DNA of 16,643 bases from NCBI GenBank assembly GCA_934101605.1, contig CAKORS010000019.1, positions 1 through 16,643 of the forward strand, given 5' to 3'. A model generated the notes under the pieces. The model worked only from the letters and a program-made list of their open reading frames with translations, ran no database searches and was not told where the DNA came from. Origin of the DNA: an uncultured Bacilli bacterium (GTDB taxonomy: Bacteria > Bacillota_I > Bacilli_A > RF39 > UBA660). A program made the translations under genes and the position numbers. Every line of letters begins with the position of its first letter. Position 1 is the stretch's first letter. This document shows positions 13,339 through 16,643 of the stretch, in pieces.

Positions 13339-14032
13339 CTTTTATTACCTTTTCATCTCTTAAAAAACCTAATGCATAATTTTTAACTACAAACTCTTTT
13401 AGTTTACTACCATCTACATATCCACTAAGCATATCAACTTTAACTCCATCTTTATATAAAATACTAGTTGGAGTTCCCCATTCATTTTCGCTAAAATACT
13501 TATCACTTGCTATTAATTTAGAAGTTCCTTCTTCATCTAATTTACTAATATCAATATAATACATATCAATATTATAACTTGCAAATAACTCTTCTATAGA
13601 AACATCAAATTGTTCACAATAATGACAACCAGTTCTTCCTACATACATAAAATTATATCCATCAGCTTTTACCTTTTCTAAATAACCATTAATATCTACT
13701 TCTTTTAATTCTTTATCATTATTTCCTTTTATAGAACTAAACTCAAAAGAAGAAACAAGTTTTCCTTTTTTATAAACCTCTAAAACTTCTTTAGATGAAG
13801 TATAATTATAAATCTTTTCATCATTTTCATCTGCTAAAGATTTTAATGCACTACTAATAGTTTCATCTTTGCCAAGATAAACTATAGCATCCTTTTTAAT
13901 TACTTCCTCATATTCATCCTTTTTTACTTCTTTATAATTTCTATTATCTATAGAATTAGATAAGAAAAATACTAAAGCTAAAACAACCAATAAAACTATA
14001 ACTCCTATAATAACATTTTTTATCTTTTCCAT
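13328..14032 (-). CDS. Membrane-anchored thioredoxin-like protein with tandem Trx-type domains
   Basis: 234 residues. An N-terminal membrane anchor (residues 7-24, VIIGVIVLLVVLALVFFL) puts the rest outside the cell. The C-terminal domain (about 112-225) has a thioredoxin active site CHYC at 136-139 after FMYVGRTG, and the cis-proline in GTPTSILYKDG. Residues about 40-100 repeat the same strand-helix order (DAIVYLGKDETISSALKSL ... EVYKKGKLV), but KDET stands where CXXC should be, so this looks like an inactive first copy. The likely role is thiol-disulfide exchange on exported proteins. The surface adhesin in this window carries 13 cysteines and would be a plausible client (inference). The start at 14030-14032 has AGAGGTG five to six bases upstream; the longer in-frame reading to 14059 is unsupported and would include the promoter's -10. 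Confidence 0.82.
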   Translation of the reverse strand: MEKIKNVIIGVIVLLVVLALVFFLSNSIDNRNYKEVKKDEYEEVIKKDAIVYLGKDETISSALKSLADENDEKIYNYTSSKEVLEVYKKGKLVSSFEFSSIKGNNDKELKEVDINGYLEKVKADGYNFMYVGRTGCHYCEQFDVSIEELFASYNIDMYYIDISKLDEEGTSKLIASDKYFSENEWGTPTSILYKDGVKVDMLSGYVDGSKLKEFVVKNYALGFLRDEKVIKDVK

Positions 14033-14049
14033 ATTAACACCTCTATTTA

Positions 14050-14078
14050 ATTTTATCATTGTATCTATTTTTAGTAAA
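14050..14078 (-). promoter_or_regulatory. Promoter of the thioredoxin-like/PH operon
   Basis: Minus-strand TTTACT (14073-14078), 17-base spacer, TAAAAT (14050-14055) with TGA before it. Confidence 0.5.
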
Positions 14079-14080
14079 TA

Positions 14081-14115
14081 AAAAAATACAGAAAAGCTAT
14101 TCCTTTTCTGTATTT
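14081..14115 (-). terminator. Rho-independent terminator after the DUF1540 gene
   Basis: A 13-bp perfect stem (14103-14115 with 14084-14096, AAATACAGAAAAG type) has a 6-base loop that contains the TAG stop (14097-14099), then TTTTT. It ends the whole desulfurase operon if there is no terminator before DUF1540. Confidence 0.82.
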
Positions 14116-14270
14116 AGTTTATAATTTGAACAAATTGTTTGTTCTTTTTCTTCTACACAACCACATTGTTTTGCTATTTCTATTTCCCTTAAATTGCAAC
14201 AATCTTTATCGCAATCACAATGTTCACAGCTATGAACAGAACAATTGATCTTTTGATCATTTTTTCCCAT
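14097..14270 (-). CDS. Small cysteine-rich DUF1540 protein
   Basis: 57 residues, nine of them cysteine: INCSVHSCEHC, DCDKDCCNL, KQCGC and TICSNYK. The pattern 'inCsVxxC ... C.L..I.I ... T.CsnYk' is that of DUF1540, a short Firmicute domain of unknown function that is presumed to bind metal. A GTG at 14277-14279 extends the frame three codons but has no ribosome site. ATG 14268-14270 has GGGTGA five to six bases upstream and is preferred. The gene lies 32 bases downstream of the truncated desulfurase with no terminator between, so it may share the transcript. A Cys-rich metal-binding protein next to sulfur-mobilising enzymes is suggestive but unproven. Confidence 0.85.
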   Translation of the reverse strand: MGKNDQKINCSVHSCEHCDCDKDCCNLREIEIAKQCGCVEEKEQTICSNYKLNTEKE

Positions 14271-14279
14271 TTTCTTCAC

Positions 14280-14294
14280 CCATTAATATAATGG
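14280..14294 (-). repeat. Inverted repeat at the DUF1540 ribosome site
   Basis: Perfect arms CCATTA (14280-14285) and TAATGG (14289-14294) around ATA. In RNA the hairpin would take up the first Gs of the GGGUGA ribosome site of the DUF1540 gene. It is short and AT-rich, so the effect is uncertain. Confidence 0.35.
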
Positions 14295-14302
14295 ACATTT
14301 AT

Positions 14303-14947
14303 TTACTTTTTATACATTAATTTTATAGCTTTTGAAAAAGTAACAATACTAGGTAATACTGGTGTTCCACCTCTATATATAGTAGTACTTTTTCCACCAT
14401 GAATAACAGGCTCTAAAACAATATTTTTATTCTTTATTAAACAAGCTATACCTAAATAATTAGAAATATCATCTAATCCTAAACTTATAAAACTATAATT
14501 ATTTATATTTTTAATATCACAATCATTAAAATCTATATATGTTTTAATATCTTTATCATCAAAACTAGCATCATTTTTAAAACAAATCAAAACAGTATTT
14601 TCTTTTATACAATCTAAAGAAAATTTATCAACAACAGAAAAAGAAAAACCATTATTCTCTAAAACCTTTAAAGATTCTATAATAGAATCATTTACACCCT
14701 TTTCCACAATAACATGCTTATTATTTAAATGCTTATTCAAATAACCAAATATACATAATGTATCAGCTTCACTTTTATCTGAAGTATAAACTATTTCTTT
14801 ATTAACAAGTCCTAAGCAATCAATTATTTGTTTAGTTGCAGTATCTTCTAACTTCTTAGAGTTAAACCCTAAACTATGCAAAGAATTATCATTAGCATAA
14901 TAATCTAATGCAACTTTTTTATATGTTTTTTTAAGCTCTTCAATCAT
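14303..14947 (-). CDS. Truncated cysteine-desulfurase paralogue, probably non-catalytic partner subunit
   Basis: 214 residues homologous to the N-terminal and central parts of NifS/IscS enzymes. Residues 14-70 (YYANDNSLHSLG, then KEIVYTSDKSEADTL) match the family's 'NPSSLHxxG ... iifTSGgTEAnn'. HGGKSTTIYRGGTP (183-196) matches 'GGGQERGLRSGTEN', and the protein ends 18 residues later. The PLP-stacking His is replaced (GVNDS, residues 84-88), no lysine lies between 147 and 171 where the PLP lysine belongs, the central 'NNEtG...HvDaaQ' stretch is deleted and the C-terminal domain with the catalytic cysteine is absent. It cannot be a desulfurase by itself. The ATG overlaps the previous stop (TAATG) and has no visible ribosome site, so it relies on coupling. 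The intact frame and operon position argue against a decaying pseudogene. Confidence 0.8.
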   Translation of the reverse strand: MIEELKKTYKKVALDYYANDNSLHSLGFNSKKLEDTATKQIIDCLGLVNKEIVYTSDKSEADTLCIFGYLNKHLNNKHVIVEKGVNDSIIESLKVLENNGFSFSVVDKFSLDCIKENTVLICFKNDASFDDKDIKTYIDFNDCDIKNINNYSFISLGLDDISNYLGIACLIKNKNIVLEPVIHGGKSTTIYRGGTPVLPSIVTFSKAIKLMYKK

Positions 14948-15315
14948 TATTTTTTAGGAATATAAGAAACAGGTTGTCTTTCGTCAAATTGTTCAATTAA
15001 AATCTTGTTAACATCAGTAAGTATTTTCTTTTCAGAAACTGCATATCTTTCTGTTTCATAAGCAAAACCAACAGGAGAAAAATATTCTCCTGTTTTCATA
15101 TTCTTATCATCATAATTCATTGTCTTATAATAACTATCACTAGCAAAATCATAATAAGAGCCATCCTCAAGTTTATATCCTATAGTATCATATTTAACTG
15201 TAGCCTCTCTATGATTTCCTGAAACTCTACCATTACCATCTACTAAAGCTCCCTCATTTACTATTCTTACTATAGTTCCACGATATAAATTCTTTGGGTT
15301 ATAAAAATCTAACAT
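14947..15315 (-). CDS. Unknown 122-residue protein in the desulfurase operon
   Basis: No family recognised. The sequence is rich in Tyr, Asp and Lys, has no cysteine, no signal peptide and no membrane helix. It starts with FYNPKNLYRGTIVRIVNEGALVDGNG, which looks like short beta strands of a small barrel (SH3-like or similar), then GNHREATVKYDTIGYKLEDGSYYDF, and ends with a helix (KKILTDVNKILIEQF) and a Lys-rich tail. A strong AGGAGGG site, overlapping the stop of the NifS-like gene, precedes the ATG by about six bases. Its own stop overlaps the start of the truncated desulfurase. The sandwich position between two desulfurase paralogues suggests a part in the same complex or pathway, but lack of cysteine rules out persulfide transfer by a Cys of its own. 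Confidence 0.85.
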   Translation of the reverse strand: MLDFYNPKNLYRGTIVRIVNEGALVDGNGRVSGNHREATVKYDTIGYKLEDGSYYDFASDSYYKTMNYDDKNMKTGEYFSPVGFAYETERYAVSEKKILTDVNKILIEQFDERQPVSYIPKK

Positions 15316-15326
15316 AAAAATCCCTC

Positions 15327-16382
15327 CTATAATTTAACAATATCATTGTAACATAAAACTATCTCTTCTACAAGAAAACGAATGTCTTTAATAGTATTAT
15401 CACATGATAAACTAATTCTTATACTACTACTTGCATATTTTTCATTATTAGTAAGATAATAAACAGAAGAAGACATTTTTCCATCACTAGAACAAGCACT
15501 TTTTGTAGAAATAAAAATATTTTGACTTTCTAATTTATGTAAAAAAGTTTCAGGTTTCACATCTAATATACTAATATTTAATATATAAGGTAAACACTTA
15601 TCATGAGAATTAATATGAATCCACTCTATATTATTTAAATCTTCTCTAAGCTTTCTATTAATATTAGATATATATTTATAATTATAATCAATATTTGTAA
15701 AAGCTAAAGATAAAGCAGTATTTAAAGACCTTATAAGACCATAACTATAGCTTCTTTTTCCATAAATAATAGGTTTTAAATTAATATTTTTATTTTTAAG
15801 TAAAACTCCTATTCCCTTTAAACCACCTATCTTATGTCCAGAAAAACTAATTAAATCAATATTTGAAAAAGGTAATTTAATTTTGCCCATACTTTGAGTC
15901 ATATCACAATGAAACAAAATATTTTTTTCTTTTAATAACTTTCCTATCTCTTCAATTGGTTGAATAACACCTGTTTCACTATTAACAGAAGAGATAGTAA
16001 CTAATATAGGATTAAATAATAATAATTTTTTTAAGTGATTTAAATCTACAATACCATCTATTAAATCAACATAGTCTATAACAAAACCTAACTTTTCTAA
16101 ATACTTTAAAGTTTCTATAACAGAAGAATGTTCAGTTCTAATAGATATAATATGCCCTTTAGTATCAAGATTATTAAATGCAATACCTTTAATGGCCATA
16201 TTATTAGCTTCTGTAGAACCACTAGTATAGATAACATCATAATCACAACCAAGTATATTTAATAAAACATTTTTCTCATTATCAATCATTTCTTTATCAA
16301 AAGTTACATTCATATAATTTAAAAATGTATCGATAACCTCATTTTTAGGCCTTGTAGTAGCAGAATTATCAAAATAATACAT
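15327..16382 (-). CDS. Cysteine desulfurase (NifS/IscS-like), catalytic subunit
   Basis: 351 residues, shorter than the usual 380-400. It is a PLP enzyme that converts cysteine to alanine and holds the sulfur as a persulfide for Fe-S clusters or tRNA thiolation. Key residues: YFDNSATTRP at the N-terminus, TSGSTEANN (53-61), PLP-stacking His85 in RTEHSS, NSETG (134-138), Asp160 in HCDMTQSMG, PLP Lys184 in SFSGHKIGG and catalytic Cys297 in STKSACSSDG. Two conserved elements are missing. About 19 residues including the NPSSLH loop are gone between residues 27 and 30, and the RSGTEN motif is degenerate (GLIRSLNTA, 215-223, no Gly-Thr). Both occur in the short paralogue two genes downstream. GAGGTGAT precedes the ATG by five bases. 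The specific pathway is not readable. Confidence 0.92.
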   Translation of the reverse strand: MYYFDNSATTRPKNEVIDTFLNYMNVTFDKEMIDNEKNVLLNILGCDYDVIYTSGSTEANNMAIKGIAFNNLDTKGHIISIRTEHSSVIETLKYLEKLGFVIDYVDLIDGIVDLNHLKKLLLFNPILVTISSVNSETGVIQPIEEIGKLLKEKNILFHCDMTQSMGKIKLPFSNIDLISFSGHKIGGLKGIGVLLKNKNINLKPIIYGKRSYSYGLIRSLNTALSLAFTNIDYNYKYISNINRKLREDLNNIEWIHINSHDKCLPYILNISILDVKPETFLHKLESQNIFISTKSACSSDGKMSSSVYYLTNNEKYASSSIRISLSCDNTIKDIRFLVEEIVLCYNDIVKL

Positions 16383-16400
16383 AAAATCACCTCATCCATA

Positions 16401-16417
16401 TATACTATAGTATAGCA
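16401..16417 (-). promoter_or_regulatory. Extended -10 promoter of the desulfurase operon with overlapping 14-bp palindrome
   Basis: Minus-strand TGCTATACT gives an extended -10 (-10 at 16409-16414) without a clear -35. The same bases form a perfect 14-bp palindrome, TATACTATAGTATA (16401-16414). A protein bound there would block the promoter. Confidence 0.5.
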
Positions 16418-16443
16418 CAATTAAAAAAATTTTAAAAAAAGTA

Positions 16444-16472
16444 TTGACTAATTATTAATTTTATAGTAAATT
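16444..16472 (+). promoter_or_regulatory. Promoter of tRNA-Gly
   Basis: TTGACT (16444-16449), 17-base spacer, TAAATT (16467-16472). The -10 is weak, but the spacing and -35 fit, and a start near 16480 leaves about 20 bases of leader, including a CTACTA-TT-TAGTAG inverted repeat (16482-16495). Confidence 0.5.
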
Positions 16473-16502
16473 TATAAGTGCCTACTATTTAGTAGTAGTT
16501 AT

Positions 16503-16576
16503 GCAGATGTAGTTTAATGGTAGAACCTCAGCCTTCCAAGCTGACTACGTGGGTTCGATTCCCATCATCTGCTCCA
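16503..16576 (+). tRNA. tRNA-Gly(UCC)
   Basis: A 74-nt cloverleaf. Acceptor GCAGATG/CATCTGC, D arm GTTT/GAAC (one G-T), anticodon stem TCAGC/GCTGA with loop CTTCCAA (anticodon TCC, reading GGA and GGG), T arm GTGGG-TTCGATT-CCCAT, discriminator T, CCA encoded. It has its own promoter and terminator. Confidence 0.96.
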
Positions 16577-16586
16577 GATTGATAGG

Positions 16587-16607
16587 AAACTCGAACTTTT
16601 CGAGTTT
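16587..16607 (+). other. Hairpin between tRNA-Gly and its terminator
   Basis: A 9-bp perfect stem, AAACTCGAA (16587-16595) with TTCGAGTTT (16599-16607), has a 3-base loop. It is not followed by a T-run, so it is more likely a processing or 3'-stabilising structure in the tRNA precursor than a terminator. Confidence 0.5.
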
Positions 16608-16619
16608 AAGTAATAAATG

Positions 16620-16643
16620 CTAACTAGAAATAGTTAGTTTTTT
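16620..16643 (+). terminator. Rho-independent terminator of tRNA-Gly
   Basis: CTAACTA (16620-16626), GAAA tetraloop and TAGTTAG (16631-16637), followed by six Ts to the window end. Confidence 0.8.

Noticed and set aside
14303..14947. Truncated desulfurase as a pseudogene
   Set aside because: The frame is intact, it is start-stop coupled in an operon, and it keeps exactly the motifs missing in the catalytic paralogue, so a selected function is more likely than decay.
1..16643. UGA read as tryptophan (Mollicute code)
   Set aside because: All genes are full length under the standard code and the Trp positions I checked are TGG.
1..16643. Mobile elements, CRISPR arrays, phage or toxin-antitoxin genes
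   Set aside because: No transposase, spaced direct repeats, integrase or toxin-like pair was seen on either strand.

Overview
This AT-rich 16.6-kb window is a densely coded piece of bacterial chromosome. The tidy operons with strong GGAGG-type ribosome binding sites, the ftsA-ftsZ and scpA-scpB pairs, a class RNase J, a DUF1540 protein, SpaA-type surface domains and M18 and XRE families point to an uncultured low-GC Firmicute, probably a gut lineage close to the Mollicutes/Bacilli border. That placement is inference. Tryptophan is read only from TGG in the genes I could follow, so the standard bacterial code fits. All 16 genes with a visible stop end in TAA or TAG and none in TGA. No mobile element, CRISPR array, rRNA or phage gene is visible, and no stretch over 300 bases lacks a gene.

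Layout. 1-1053 (-): a GT4 glycosyltransferase, cut by the window edge, resembling glycolipid-forming diacylglycerol glucosyltransferases. 1183-1748 (-): an HD-domain protein with tRNA-Arg(CCU) as its operon tail. 1827-4150 (-): ftsA-ftsZ. These are divergent from rnj (RNase J, +, 4298-5968), and their promoters are almost back to back. 5977-8316 (-): a large secreted surface adhesin with a predicted thioester domain, four SpaA-like domains and a non-canonical sortase signal. It converges with rnj on a shared bidirectional terminator that lies partly inside both coding ends. 8406-9761 (-): an M18 aminopeptidase. 9831-10541 (-): a membrane-anchored XRE-type regulator. 10677-11339 (-): an unrecognised protein with faint uracil-DNA-glycosylase-like motifs. 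11496-12850 (-): scpA-scpB-tRNA-Leu(CAA), where ScpAB are the SMC partners. 12889-14032 (-): a membrane-anchored thioredoxin-like protein overlapping a bacterial PH-domain protein. 14097-16382 (-): a cysteine-desulfurase operon (NifS-like enzyme, unknown 122-residue protein, truncated NifS paralogue) followed by a small Cys-rich DUF1540 gene. 16503-16576 (+): tRNA-Gly(UCC) with its terminator at the window end.

The most interesting system is the cysteine-desulfurase operon. The full-length enzyme keeps the PLP lysine, the PLP-stacking histidine and the catalytic cysteine. It lacks two elements that the family normally conserves: the N-terminal NPSSLH loop and the Gly-Thr of the RSGT motif, which reaches the partner subunit's cofactor. 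The co-transcribed short paralogue has lost the lysine, histidine, cysteine and whole C-terminal domain, yet keeps both of the missing elements. This complementary loss suggests an obligate heterodimer, with one catalytic and one structural subunit completing a single active site.

Other points worth a look are the thioester/SpaA adhesin with a VPNTA anchor, a tandem dead-plus-live thioredoxin fold, perfect palindromes at two promoters, and the repeated use of terminator hairpins that start inside the stop codons of genes.
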